This document shows, piece after piece, positions 12,874-26,659 of a stretch of DNA of 64,000 bases. Numbering within the stretch: position 1 is the first letter of the stretch; each line of letters starts with the position of its first letter. Below the pieces are notes generated by a model. It ran no database searches, had not been told where the DNA came from, and saw only the letters and a program-made list of their open reading frames with translations. The stretch is taken from positions 42,195,023 through 42,259,022 of the forward strand of contig OX359273.1 of NCBI GenBank assembly GCA_947179155.2, read 5' to 3'. The DNA is from Hedera helix. Lineage: Eukaryota > Streptophyta > Magnoliopsida > Apiales > Araliaceae. The position numbers and the translations under genes were made by a program.

Positions 12874-13030
12874 AGAAATTATTGGCTGCTCCAGGAGCAG
12901 CGTGAACAGTATGCTCCAACACTCACATGCATGTGGGTCCCTCTGTGGGCTCCACCACAAGGGCTCCACACTCATGTGAGTGTTGGAGCATACTATTCAT
13001 GGTGCTCCTGGAGCACCCAATAATTTTTCC
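12874..13030. mobile_element. MULE-type MITE with 9-bp target duplication
   Basis: A 157-bp element with long terminal inverted repeats of about 57 bp. The left arm starts AGAAATTATTGG and the right arm, reverse complemented, starts GGAAAAATTATTGGG. Both then read TGCTCCAGGAGCA and AGTATGCTCCAACACTCACA. The element is flanked by the exact 9-bp direct repeat TGTATTTTG at 12865-12873 and 13031-13039. A 9-bp duplication with long inverted repeats is characteristic of Mutator-like elements. There is no transposase, so it is non-autonomous. Short frames through it are hairpin artefacts. Confidence 0.88.
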
Positions 13031-13078
13031 TGTATTTTGCACTTATTGTTCATCAAATTGTTTGTCCTGAAATCGAGG

Positions 13079-13142
13079 ACAGAGAGACCAGTGGGAGATA
13101 TGGGAAACAGATCGAGAGACCAATGGGAGATATGGGAAACAG
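13079..13142. repeat. Tandem duplication, ~32 bp x 2
   Basis: Two adjacent copies of a unit containing GAGAGACCAGTGGGAGATAT and GGGAAACAG, differing at a few positions. Confidence 0.85.
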
Positions 13143-13365
13143 TTATAGTAGTTGGTTGTGTAGTGACTGCAAATATAACAGTTTGATGTCATACGGTAGT
13201 TTAACTTTGAGATCTGTTTACTCGATATTAATGTTTGTTTTTAAAGAAAGAACCTGAAATTAGAATCATTAAATGGAAATGTGGAATGGGATTGTGTTGG
13301 ATTTTTGATTTCATGGTGATGAAAATAGTTTTAACGTGGAGAGATTTATTCAATACCCTTATAAT

Positions 13366-13960
13366 TAAGGGTGAGTATAGTGCGATTTAAAATTCAAATT
13401 GTATATGAAATCACTTAAGTTCGGTTTGACAAATTCAAAACTGCACATGAAACCGCTTCTGATTAGTGCAGTGCGGTTTTGAACCGTGTGGTATGATTTC
13501 ATTTGGTGCGATTTCGGTTCTAAAACTAATTGAAATAATTAAATTTTATGCAATTTAAATTAACAATTTAACATCACACAATATTAAATACCACTTTGAT
13601 AACACACAATTTTATTTATAATGTTTTGTCTAAACAAAAGCAAAATAGAACATAAAAACATAAATAATGATATATCGTTAGATATGAAAATTCTAAACAG
13701 AGATAATTACAATTTGAGATAATTTCAAATATTTGTACATTATAATAATACTTCTTGATATGTTCCATTTTGATAGTGCATGGTGCTTAGATGTGATTTT
13801 GCCTAGAAACCAAACCCAAGCCACATTTGTGATTTTTCAACCACCTAAAACTGCCACATACACCGAAACCGTTGGTGCGATTTTAATTGGTGCGGTTTTG
13901 GGGATAATTTGATTTCTTGCTTAATTTAATTGGTGCCGTTTTGGGGGTAATTTTTTAATA
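13366..13960. mobile_element. Probable hAT-type transposon remnant
   Basis: Begins near AGGGTGAGTATAGTGCG and is full of GTGCGGTTT and AAACCGC words on both strands. This resembles the subterminal repeats of non-autonomous hAT elements such as the one at 44927-45519. I cannot find a matching right terminus or target duplication, so the element is probably eroded or truncated. Confidence 0.4.
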
Positions 13961-16900
13961 CTTGGGATTTATGGTGTTAATTTTATTACAAGTTAAGGAT
14001 AATATGAAAATATTACATATTTTAATTTTTTTGGTCTAAATCAAGTCAATTTTGAATGAAAAATTTTGACTAAAAAAGTGACCAAGTTTTCTATTTTTTT
14101 TTTCATTTATTAAAAAAAAATTAAAAATAAAAGAATTGAATAAAAAACTTAAATTTTCAGTTCATTTCTTTCTCTCTTTTTTTGTTCATTTTAAAACTCA
14201 AAAACAGAACATAAATATTGTCAATTTATTATTTATATAAATGGTTTAGCAATGATTGTATGGTCGCTTATATATATTGAGAGAGAGATTTCAAAATTAG
14301 TTATTGCTGATGACGAAGTTATGCAAAAGTTTCAAAATATAAATACTCAAATAATAATATTATAATTTTTAAATTGCATGTTTGTTTTTATAGTTATTTT
14401 GAATAATGGTGTATTATTTTAAAGGGTAATTACAGGGAGTGTGTCCCAAAGACACAACTTTTTTTGTGTTCTATTATTTTAAAATATTTTAATATACCAT
14501 TTTATCATATTTATTAATGACTGCTTGACATTTTATTATTTTATTCATTAAAACTACTTCATAGTAAGTGAAGGATACATAGAAACTTATTTATATATAA
14601 TTGTGCTATTTATATATCTTATTTTAAAATATTTGACAATAAGCTTGCCGTCACATTTGAATATTTCTAGGTCGCCACTAATTATTAACATGCATGCAAG
14701 ATGATAGATACGTGTCCTGCTTCCTAGCTTCAAATTAGTAGTCCAGTTTTTCTGTTATTTCAAACAGCTCTCCTTCCAAGAACGTTCGCTTAATATTTCT
14801 TTAATTGACACTAGCGGCTTGCCGATTTGAGGTGACATGAGTTAGTAAGAGGGGCTCAAATCAGCAAAACCTAATACCTTCTGGATTAATCGATTATTAT
14901 TTTTATTAGTTAGCAAATTGTCAGAGTAAAGCATTCCACATAAATAAGAATAGCATGAAAATTAAGAGCTTGATACATATATAATTATATGTTCCCCCTT
15001 TTATTTCATAAAAGGATCTCATTTTAAAGTTTTTAAATTCAAAATTTATATAAACTTATTTGATTTTAATTAAAACAATAATTATTATTATAAAATACTT
15101 TTAAAATATTGTTAATTACAAGATTTTTTATTTTTAAAATATGCATCAGTCACATCCCTCAAAATATTAATTTAAGGACTTTTACTAAGTTATTGTTGTC
15201 ATTAAATACTTAGCAACTTGGCGAAGTACTTAACCTGATTGAAAACTAATTTAGGGCAAGGGCAAGCCAATTGTATTTTTGCTGGGTACTTAGAATTTAT
15301 TCGGCTATCAACGTTTATAGTATTTTGATTTTCAAACACACTGTATTAATTTTAATATATTTTATTTAAATCTCAAATGCTATGTTTACAAATAAAATAA
15401 GTTGTATTTGAAATAAATTACTATTGTACGTATAAGATTATAAATATGTCTAAATTTTTAAACGCTTCAAATACACTAGACGCTGCAAACATTTTGATTA
15501 ACTGGAAAATAACTTATAAATTTTATTATTTATAGGTTTTATCAATTTGGTATAGATTTAGATTTTTTTGCGGTTCAATTCTGTAAGTCGTAGTTGTTTA
15601 TTACAGTATTTGACAGTTTTATGATAAGGGCTGCTGAGAATAAATTTTAACATGAAAATGAATTGAGATGGAGCTCTTGATTCCAGTGTTGGACAAGTAC
15701 TGCCATTATTATTCCAGATGGTGACCGTGGAGTAGTTGGGTGCGGCTTTGACTCTTGGATAACCGATAACCACTCTCAGGTGGTGTTAGATTATATCTTA
15801 ATATATCTTAATAATTTATCTTTTAATATATCTTAACAGTTTACATATATATATTAAGAAATTCTCTAAATAGTTCAAATTCATATTTGTATCTTAATTA
15901 TTCAGAGAATCTCTTAATACAAAGATATGAGTTGTTAAGATGCATTACAAAGTGAACCGTTAAGATATATTAAGATGCAATCAAACATTATCTTAGTCTT
16001 AATATTACTAAGCTAACGATCCGGATTAAATTTTAAGTTTGAATTAAATTATAATAAAATAAGATTCAATACACTGTATCTACATGATTGACTTCATATA
16101 TAATGACTTGGATTAAATCTCTTATCCGAATTAAATTATAACATAATAAGACATAATATATTGTTTTAATAATATTTTTTTAAATCATCTTAATTTATTA
16201 TAAATTTACCTAAAATGTCATAAATAAAAATATTAATGACAGTAATTTTAAATTTAATATATACACCCGAATATTTTATATAAACGTCCGTGAGAATAAG
16301 GTGTTACAGCTAAGTTTTTGAAAATTCTCAAAAGTCTCTACCTTGCACATGATTTGGAAACATGTCAGCACGTGGGGGGACGTGGTGGCAAGCTGCGGAT
16401 GACTGCGACGGCAGCATGTGGGGTGAAAGTACTGACTGCGACGGCGGCATGTGGGGGTGAAAGTATGGTTTTAAAATTCGGACTAAATTAACGGTTTCAT
16501 CGATAAAAATTAAAATTAATTAATATTTTAATAGTCTAATTTGATTCAAAAAATTGGTTTTGATGTAACTCGGTCAAAATTCAGGTGATCATCAATTGGT
16601 TCAATTGATAAAATTGGTTGAATTGATTCAGTGAATCGATTTTAAAGTATATTTAATATTTTTTTGTACAAAAATATTTTTATTTTTAAAATTAAATATT
16701 TTTAATCATATTGTAATATAATTTCACTATATTTTAGCGTATAAACAATTAGATGTTTTAAAATTTTATTAATTATTAATAATATATTATATATATATTT
16801 ATGACGTTAATGGATCGATAACGGTTAGACTATTGGTTGACCCAATGACTTGTCCACTTAGTACCATTTTTAATTCGATGACCGATTCGAATCTAAAAAC

Positions 16901-19600
16901 CTTGGGTGAAAGTACTTGACGAGAGTTCACAATTTTGTGCTAGCAGGGTATAATTACCAAATTTATTCATTCCATTAAATTATATCTCATTTCACCTCCT
17001 TATAAAAATTTAGGAAATAAAAGAATTTTTTTTTTTTGGGTTAATTTCACTCACACACCCAAACACACACACACACCCACTTTGATTTTGTCAAAAATTA
17101 AACCCCTAATCTCATAAATATAAATATCATGAGTTGAATAATAACACTCAGTTCGATTCATTTTATTATAATTCGGAATTAATGATCAAACACTATATTT
17201 TGATTTTGTCATAATAGACCATTCCATTCCGATCCTCATTTCCTCATCCTAAACGCTTCCGAAATATCATTATTTTTAGAACTCAAAACAAGGATTAAGG
17301 AAATATATTAATCAATAGAACCTAAATTACATATCCAAGTTTTATAGTTCATGCAAAGTACGGATGAGTTTGTATAATTTTCATCACAACTATTTAATAA
17401 TTTTTTATTAATATATATTTATTATTTTTCATTGACATAATATGTATATAGTATTAACAATTTAGTTTAGCATATTATACTACAACTGAAAGGAATTTAG
17501 TTACTTTTAACATTATGTGATTAAAAATTATAAATTAATTGTCAAGAAATAACTTTTTATATTTCTATGTCTACAATTTGATTAAGTAAAATTATATATA
17601 ACTTTTAATATTTAAAGAATAAATTATTTTTATTTTTCTTTTATAACTCAGGTGAAATTAATTGTAGTTATTATACCACATTAAATATAATAATACCATT
17701 CGAGTTAACTTATCAATTAAAATGAGTTAACTCATTTTAATTGATGAGTTAATTTTTGGATGGTCATTGCAACTTGGAAGGAAACTTGCAACTTGAAAAT
17801 AAGATGTGTAACAAAAAAAACGTAGTAGTAACTAAGAACAGGTGATATTATCTTGTGAATAAGTACACCAAAAAAAAGAGTTTAATAACAAACAAAAGAA
17901 AAAGAGAGTTAAACTTGTTATCTTGTTGGGCATTTTATACGTGGTACCTTAATCATCACTTGTTACTCCATCATTAGTAATACATGATCATTCATTTTTT
18001 CATTTCTCTCCCTATTATGATACCAAAATTTTCGCCATCATTGGCCATATCTTTCCCACCAACTCCAATTTTACCTATAATCATAACCATAACCAGATGT
18101 GAAACACTACAATTTTACCCATAACAGATGTGAAGCCGCAACGTCATATTCTCGATTTTCAAACCAATCAAATACAGGCGATTAATGGCAAAGTCAACCG
18201 ATAAGCAGTAACGAAGATTGACTTTAAGTGACGGGATTTTTTTTTTTTTGGTAGTATCGACCGTTCTTCTTTTTCGTTTTTTTTTTCTTCTTATTTCTCC
18301 CCTCTTCAGATCTGATGAGAATCTTTTGCTTTTTTGTAATTTTTTTTATGATAATGGATGTTGATATTATCAAATGACAACAACTTATTTATAATAATGT
18401 AGAGATACATCGTTGTTCAAAATATACATACACTTAGAATTCTTAATCAAAGAGAATATGAAAGGATTATTAGGAATATACATTGGTCCAATTTGAAAAG
18501 CTTTTAATGCTAATTATTTGACAATTTGAGATGAAATGACTCTTTTGCCTTATAATTTAAATTATGTTAATTGAGAAGATGGAAGAAAGAAAAAGGGAAT
18601 AGTTAAAGTCAAACTTGGTAAATTAACTCGTGATTAACCAAATTAACTCAAAAAAAAAAATAATAAAAAATCACCTCTTACATTATTATATATTACTATT
18701 GATAATAGAGAAAATCTCCTCCATCCAAAAATAAAGTTCATCATATAAAAAATGCTAATTTAACGAGAACATGAGCCAAATTATTTTCATTAAGAGGAAT
18801 GAAAATAAATTGGAAAGACTCAAATATAAGACAAAGGTCAAGACAGTCCTTGATCAAATCTAACCGGTACAGAAATCTGAAGACTTCTTTGTACCTCGCT
18901 GTGGATTAAAGATATAAAAGGAAAAGAATGTAAGCGACAACAGAGTTAATCAAATGCATAGTAATTTCATGATATAAAATAATAAATTCCACTTTCATAT
19001 ACATGAACTTTTCACTATATAAGACAAAAGACAAAGCAGTCACCTTCCGATCCAAGAATAAATGGAGAAAAATCTCATGTTCATCAAGTCCAAATAAAGT
19101 TATTCATTGCACCTGCCCTCGTGCATATTTAGGTGGTATAGGGTTGCGTATGTAAATTATTTAGGATAAAATAAATTTTTTAAAAAATTAAATAAAAAGA
19201 AAAAAATATAACATAAAAAAATATTTAAAAATTATTATAGAAGTTAAGGGCATTTTGGAAAGCAAAAAAGACTTCAAAAAAATTGTTAACACCAAGCTAA
19301 TCTTCTCTAGTTTTATATATTAGAGTAATATCATGGCATGCATCACGTGTGTAGAAAATATTAGAGAGATAATAGGAATAATAAAAAAGAATGGAGAGAG
19401 AAAATAAAAGTTTTTAAATTTTAAAAAGTAACTATTATCTCTCAAAGGGTAAATTTGAAAGTTAAAAAGGCTTCAAAATATTGTTTACACTAAAAATAAC
19501 TGTGAACTCTTCCTCCCACTTTATTATATAGATATCTACATACATCTAATAAGATATCTTTTTTTATCCTCCTTTTGACAGTCGATAATCCATTCTCCAT
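13961..19600. other. AT-rich intergenic region
   Basis: No gene found. Minor structures: a 42-bp duplicated unit with GACTGCGACGGC and GCATGTGGGG at about 16400-16466; a CA-rich tract at about 17040-17080; and a near-perfect palindrome at 17707-17750, listed separately. The rest is low-complexity AT-rich DNA. Confidence 0.5.
17707..17750. repeat. Near-perfect 44-bp palindrome
   Basis: Symmetric about GAGTTAACTC. The arms read AACTTATCAATTAAAATG and its inverse with one mismatch. It could form a cruciform, or be a tiny foldback relic. Confidence 0.8.
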
Positions 19601-21642
19601 ACTGAACAAGTTTAACACAGAAAACAACAAGGAATACACATGCCTTTAACCAATTAATAGGGAAGCATACAACACTGTTGGGGGTGTTTTTTGGAGCTTC
19701 AATACACGTAAGGTGCCACCTAGCTAGGATATGGGGTTAGTTGGGGATCAACAAGGTGGATCAATGTTCTAATAACGGAGCAAGTTGTTGTGAGCTAGGA
19801 TTGGATTATGATTTCAGGGGACAGGAAAATGCCACCTAGCGATCAACCACCATAAGGGGCCACCTAGCGAGGAATGGATGTGTATGAAATAGTATTAAGA
19901 GATAATAATCATAAAGGAAAGTAACACTTATCAGAAAAGTTGCAGGCCTACATATGGTGGTCGATCGTCGAATGGACTTATTGGTTGGTTCTTACTAGGA
20001 AGTGGCTCATCTCAAGAGCATGACGGAGAGCATGGCAACACCTGAAGCAACATCATAAATCTTAAGAAAGAAGATCCCTAAGGATCGGAGAGTTCTTAAT
20101 GGTTAATCTTGGTTGGTTTTCCTAGGGTCCTCCTCTTTATCTTCCCATGGGTGGTCCTTGAGGTTCGTAGTGAATAAACAGCATCCTCTCCCAGTGTGTC
20201 CTATGTTTCTTCCCTCTTTTACTTTGCTAACTGCCTCTTTATCTTAGCCCATCACTTTAGTCTAATTCCCACATGTTATTAGGTTACGTGTCCTTTCCGT
20301 CATGGTCCTAATCTCTTCTCTAGGGTGGGTCCCTTTAGGCTTTGTCTCAAATAAGGCTATAAGACATTTTACTATTCACTAAGATATCTATGGATCTCTC
20401 TCCTTAGAATCTTTCCTTAGGATGAGATTAAGCTACGAAGGTTTTCTTAGGGACGCTTCCTACCTCTCACCTAGGGAGGGTAAGTCACCCCAAGAGAGCC
20501 TATACAAGACCTCAAGAACCATTTAAAACCAATAACTCTTTCATGAATGGGCCTTTAACCAGATCCATGAGTAATAACAAGTGGCCCTTTGACCTTGTTC
20601 TTTTTTCTAGGATGGGCTTTGCCCTATTCTTGTGCAAGTCCCTTATATTCCTTGTCTGAGAATATTGCCCAAGATTCAACGTTTTTCTTGGACAAGCTCC
20701 AGCCCTGAATTTCATCACCCACAAAGAGATGTTCAACCTATGAATCCGTGTCTTAGGTTCAAGTCTAACCATTCCATCACCTATAAGGGAGTTCTTAGTA
20801 GGCCCGTATCTTGGGAATGAAACCCCAACCTCATGTTTCATAGGCTTTACCATAATGATATTCGTTCATAATCTCTTAGGCCCAATTCATTTACTTGGCC
20901 ATTCCTCGTAGAAATCCAAACCTATCAAAGGGTGATTCCCTTGTTCACCCAGCCCCTTGTATTCATGTGAGACCCTATAATCAGTTGGTCAAATATTCAA
21001 ACTATCTAGTTAGCTGTGCACCCAAGGCTTACATTGCCGTGACCATTTTCGAGTACCGACAAACACAAAGCTTTATTTTGTAATAAAATCATGCCCTGGT
21101 ACGAACCAATGACAGAAAAACATTACCACATATATAGTATACTAAAATACTCAAACAAACTGCAATTTTGTTACGAGACCTTTTAGGAGTTTTCATGTTG
21201 AAGGATTTTATAACAGCTGCATGATCTTTTCTGTTAATAACATTTTTCTGATTATTTGAATCCTATCCAACAAGATTAGAAGACTCAGACCAGCCGTCCT
21301 AGATTCCAAAGAACATAATAATACAACATGGTAATCCGACACCCTACAGCCATTAAATACGTCGAGAATGAGGGTTGCCTACTCATTCCTACATTTACAT
21401 CTACACAATTTCCTTTATATACATGGAACAGCAAACGTCTTTCGTTGTAACATCTTTCGAAACTTTTAGCCGTCTTATTCCTATAACATGCTCTTCGTCA
21501 AGCAGCATATGCACTAATGCTTATATTGGCTGCCCTTGAAATCCTGAATTGTGAAGTTTATCCGATGCATCCTGCAAAAGGACCCTTTCAAGAGAAAAGA
21601 AGAGGGTTGAGAGTCCAAGCAGAATTCAGATATTTAGCTGTT
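19601..21642. other. Intergenic region of higher GC, probable transposon-derived sequence
   Basis: 19680-21110 is visibly less AT-rich than its surroundings and repeats words such as GCCACCTAGC. It may be an old retroelement fragment, but I recognise no protein domain and no LTR ends. 21110-21642 is ordinary sequence downstream of the PLAC8 gene and includes its 3' UTR. Confidence 0.4.
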
Positions 21643-24600
21643 TTATCTGAATGGTGGAGCCAGGGATGCAGAATGACGAACTTCGGCAGTTTGAGTAACC
21701 ACCGTCATAGAGGGTTCAGGTGACGTTATTGAGATAACAGGAGGTGCACTTAGCTCAAAATTTCCCTTGCTACCTTCATTATAGGCTCCTACACATATTG
21801 TGTCACCCCGGCCATGCCAAGTGCCATCTTGGACATTGTTCATCTCCAATGTTCTAGACTCCTGTAAAATTACTAAGGCATAAAGAGCTGATCCGCCCAT
21901 AATACAACAACAATGACTAGATCGCTAGATCATTTGAATTGACTATTCACCATAAAAAGATAACCTAAAGATAAAGTAAGAGGGGAGGGAGAGGCAGAGC
22001 AGGAGGTGAACACAAGAAAGCTCTTCTTGTTGCTTTTAATTATAATTCTAGTTTACATTTTAACCGTAGGTTATGCAAGAAAATAGACCTGACTGAGTGT
22101 GCAGCATGGACAAACAAGATGGTAGAGACAATCATCCAATAAACTATCATTTCCCTGCATGTAAGCAGAATTAGAGAGAAGTATCAGTACGATCAAGTGA
22201 GATTATGCCAAACAATTAACTACATCAGCATAAGATACGATGTCACAAAACTTGCTACAAATTCATCAAAATTTTGAACACTCAAGGAAACCAAATAAGG
22301 TAAGTCAGTAAGCAAATACATAAATAAGTTAAAATAATAGGCGCGAATCTTCATAGTCAATCAAACCAAAAGTGAAGATATCTTCCAAAGATGAAAATGC
22401 AAAAATATGAAAAGGGAAAGAGTAAACAGCTAGAACTTCGAAGAAATATTGTCTCACCAACAATAGTAAGCAGCTAGAACTTCTAAGAAAGAGGTTAATA
22501 CAAATATATAAGTATATTTATATATGGAACACCTTTGTACTCGATTAAATGCCAAGGGTAACACAACTATCGGTTGATTTAGTTCCTAAAGGATGTCAAA
22601 CCCCCAACAGATAATCCAATGTGTTCACAAACATTGACAAAAAAGAGTAATAGAATTGTAACAGGAAAACCTCTTTTAAATTAGGAAAACCTAGAGAAGC
22701 AGAAAAATTGTTACAGGAACTCGGAGAAGGGGGCAAAAGGAAGGCATCAACAGTCTGTTTTAGTGTTGCTTGTGATCAACTACAAGAATGCGCTACATTT
22801 ACCCTAAGCAAAATAAAATCTTTTAACACCAAGAAAATAAATAGACCCATAACAAAGTTTGAATACTGAGTGATTATCAAGATGGACATGTATAGAAACA
22901 TGAAAACAAAAAGATGTAAGATAAATATCTTTTTAATCACAGTTGTAATTATCTGCTTAGGTGTGCCAGCTGTCAGATCCCTCACACTGCCCAGGCAGCC
23001 GCCTAGACACCTTAGCGGTGCACCCAGATTTTGTGTTAATTAAAAATAATATAAAAGTCTGGGCCCGTGACACCTGATAGCAGCCTAGACAATCTGCTGA
23101 TTGAGCAGTCAGCTAATTCTTAGGAATAACCATCATTTCCGCAGGTATATCTCATAATTGGGCAATCTTCCAATTTACCAGCAGCCAAGACTGTCGACTA
23201 GGCACTTTTGGACTATACTTGCCCAGGCATCGCCTTTAATTATGATGTATGGAAAGAATATAACTATAAATGATTTAATAGCAGCAGGCACACTAGAGGA
23301 TGAAAAACATGGAAAGAAATATTGCTTACCCTGATGTTAAACTTCTTAGTGATTTGTGTACGGTAAAATCCCAGATATGCTCCAACAGAGATGGTAAAAG
23401 CAACACACAGATACAGAAAGCAATGTCTCCTGGTGACAATAAATGCCATCATGTTTATGAGGGCAGCGACAGCAAGAATCATATAAACAATTCCCTGAAA
23501 TATTATAATATGGAATCAAAACATGAAAGGACAAGTTTGACGTCCTATGGAAATTTGACGGCTGAAACATTTGTTTTAAGCAAACTTAGTTCAGCTTTAC
23601 CTTTTCAAGAATAAGTGCACACATTACTTATAGTTTTTGCGAATGAACACTGAGGTTGAATTTGGAGACATAAATTTAAAATCCATTCTATTTGAGTGTC
23701 TTGTAGCCTAAAAAAACTGAAAATTGTTAATTTTGCAAAGGTAATTAAAATACTTATCAGGGAGGGTTAGAGGAGACTAGTCCAAGAGTATCTCAAACAG
23801 ATTTTTAAGGCTAAATAATACACAATTAAATCCAAGTTTCCAGCGCAACATGACTATATTGCTCAAATACATAAGTTGAGTCTATCTCACACATGCTGAT
23901 GAGCAACACATAAACCAAGTGACCGCTGCTGGGTTTCAGAATGATTTATTCTACAAATTTCCAGTATCTGACACATAAAGGTCCAACTGGATTACTTAAT
24001 CAAGGCTTTTAAAATAAAAAAAACTGTTTGCACAAACAAGTCAAGACATCAGATTTTAGATAATTAGCTATTATAGCCAATTAAGATCCATTTGGGTTTT
24101 TGACAAGGTAAGGATGGTGACATCAGGTTCATATTAATACATTAGATGCAATTAATCCAACAAAGACAAGCTTATACAAACTGACATCATAAACCAACAG
24201 AAAAATAAATGCAAAGACATTCACCAAGAAAGAAAATTTACCTGAATAAAGCAAAAACCAAATCCAGCTCTTCTCATGTTCTTCCCAAATCTATAGCATG
24301 GGCAACTGCAACACAAAATACACTATTTACACACAATCATAAAGTGTAAATTAAACCAACAAAAAAAGCAGTATGCCCTGATAATACTAATGATGTATGC
24401 ACGAAATCTGTAATATTTATCTGTGTATGTGTAAACTCACACCTGCCAATTTTAGAAGAAAAAACAAAAACTCCTCGCATGTTGAAAATCCATTTGTACC
24501 ATTTAAAATAAAAGAGACTCCAGTCTTCATTTAAACTAGATGGAAAAGAAAATTATGATTAAGTAATCATAGAATCCCCCATAACCCAAAAAATTAAAAG

Positions 24601-24982
24601 GGCACAATCAAAAACACAAGCTCTTAAAGCCAAAAGGATTACAGAAAACCAACGAAGAAGATACATAAAAAAATAAAAAAATAGAAATTAGTTGAAAAAA
24701 TTACCAAGCGGATTCGAGAGCAATGCTACGATCATCTAAGCAATTGAGGAGGTCTCCTTCCCACATCCTAAGAACACCACCTCCTCCACCTCCAAATTCA
24801 GAATCTTCATGGTCCTCTTGATTACTTAATTTGGTCCATTTGCATTTGCCTTGAGTTTGCATAGCAGCCACCGCAGAGCAGAGCATATCAAAATCCAACA
24901 CGGTAACTCCGTCCATCAACAGTTTCTCCTCCTCCTCCTTTCCTTCGGCGCCGCCGTTAACAACAAACATATCCTCCGCCAT
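21643..24982 (-). CDS. PLAC8-family cysteine-rich membrane protein
   Basis: Five exons on the minus strand: 24982-24705, 24305-24242, 23494-23330, 22154-22089 and 21861-21643, all GT-AG. Lengths 278+64+165+66+219 give 792 nt, 263 residues. An acidic, Gly-rich N-terminus of about 90 residues is followed by CCPCYRFGKNMRRAGFG, two hydrophobic segments (about residues 116-135 and 142-160), QITKKFNIR, and a CPCCTLSQESRTLEMNN motif with WHGRGDT. This is the arrangement of a plant PLAC8-family subgroup that includes Arabidopsis At4g23470. PLAC8/FWL proteins sit in membranes; some influence organ size or metal transport, but the role of this subgroup is not established. The ORF is intact and nothing looks degraded. 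Confidence 0.93.
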
Positions 24983-24990
24983 TAGGGTTT
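24983..24990 (-). promoter_or_regulatory. Telo-box abutting the PLAC8 start codon
   Basis: On the minus strand AAACCCTA directly precedes ATG. Telo-boxes are common near transcription and translation starts of broadly expressed plant genes. Confidence 0.6.
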
Positions 24991-25132
24991 CAATTCCTTT
25001 CTCTCTCTTCTTTTTTTTTTTTTGGTAAATGAGAAGCAGAGAGATAGAGAGAGGCCGGTGGCTGGCGAAATGTGATTCTGTTCTGTTTGGCTGAAAAAAG
25101 GGGGAGGTTGGCGCGCTTAATAATGATATTCG

Positions 25133-25138
25133 GGCCCA
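25133..25138 (-). promoter_or_regulatory. Site II element (TGGGCC) upstream of PLAC8
   Basis: TGGGCC on the minus strand, about 150 bp upstream of the ATG. Site II elements often work together with telo-boxes in growth-related and housekeeping plant promoters, so the pairing is suggestive. Confidence 0.45.
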
Positions 25139-25219
25139 ACGTTAACGGCGTTCCAGCTGTTGCCATGTCAGAACGAGGATATAGCTAACCCCGTGATTTA
25201 GTATTTCTAAAACAAAAAC

Positions 25220-25333
25220 TCTACACTTACCCGCCCCCTTACCCGCCTCCTTACCCGCCCCTCACAACCTTTTTCTGTTTTTTTTAAAATTAAAAAATTT
25301 GTGAGTGTGGGTAAGACGACGGGTAAGTGTAGA
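25220..25333. mobile_element. Possible small MITE
   Basis: A 14-bp perfect inverted repeat, TCTACACTTACCCG at 25220-25233 and its inverse at 25320-25333, bounds 114 bp that contain three TTACCCGCC words. Similar TTTCTAAAA words lie outside each end, but not as a clean target duplication. Confidence 0.4.
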
Positions 25334-26659
25334 AAGGTCCTTTCTAAAAACAATATTTAACCGTCAAAATCGGTTTCTTTTAAGATTATTCTCTTTTTTT
25401 CCTTCTAATTTTAATTTTAGAAATATCATAACATATGTAACTCCCGTGTTTATCCCCCTTTTTTAACAAAATTTTAATATCATATTTGTTCTTAATTTAA
25501 TAAGTTATTAATATAACATGATAATGAAAATATGTTGATATATTTATGAAAATTATTATTTCATACAATTATTTCTTTAAACGAAATAAATTTTTTCTTA
25601 CAAATAACTTTTTTTGTGTGAAAAACTGATGGACTACTTACAAAAAAACTAGATCAGTGACAGTAACTTTCAGTGGTTATTGAACTTAATCAAGATGGAA
25701 TATTTACAGAAACATCATTATATGGATTTTCTTTTCTTTAATTTTGTAATAAAGTGTTTTAAATTTAATTCCCTCACGAGGAAGTGAATATTTAAAATAA
25801 GCCTTATATGGACTATTAGTAATTTAGCTTAAATACATTTGGAAATTAAAAAAAAAAGATAATTAATTTTTCTTTATGTTAATTCAGTTTATGTAAAATA
25901 AATTACTGTAATTATTTAAATTTATTAAAACATTGATTACTAATAAACAAGAAGTATAATTGTTTTGGAGAGAAGCAAACAAAATAAACTGAATGAGGTA
26001 AGGTAACAGCCGACCTGATCTGTAATGGCACCCTTCCCATCTCATTCGTTATGCGATAATAATTCAATAAAAAATAATTAGTGGACATTAAATTGGATTA
26101 TTGGAGAGAAAGATGCTTTAATTAATGAGTTAGCGGTCCACAAGAAAAGACTCAAAGCAGCTAGTCGAGTTGTAGATGGGGACAATTGTGATGGTGACGC
26201 CTGTATTTTGGTGCTGTTCGGATGGATGGATAAGTTCGTAATCCCCATATAGATAATGTTTTCCAAACAAAAGCTACACCTATATACTAATCCCGCAATA
26301 TCCTCAACCACCACCCCACGTGCCAAATTGTTACAATTTTGACCACCCCAAGTGCCCATCGCACAAAAATCTACTCAACATCCACCTCAAGATTCCAGGA
26401 AAGTGAGTAGGTTTATATGCCACGACGGGCGTTCGGCATAGCCCAGTTGGTTCTTGAAATTCTCAATACAGATCATAGTCTTGATAACAGTAAAATGCAG
26501 TTGACGGAAACTAAAAGTAACACCGCGATGCATTTCTTTCAATGTGTTTTGACTGACTAACATTTCACGACAGCACAAAATAATAAAAATCACTACAACA
26601 TTAAAAGAAGGAAACTGGCCATTATACATTTAAAACCAATGCCACCACCAAATCTAACA
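25334..26659. other. Intergenic region between PLAC8 and the NOSIP pseudogene
   Basis: AT-rich, with no domain or splice structure that I recognise. Short minus-strand frames at 26078-26629 lack coding features. Confidence 0.4.

Noticed and set aside
20512..21083. Overlapping frames on both strands in the GC-richer 20-kb region
   Set aside because: No recognisable domain, no splice context; more likely eroded repeat DNA.
23300..23614. Plus-strand frame of 104 residues
   Set aside because: Antisense to exon 3 of the PLAC8 gene and its intron; no motif.
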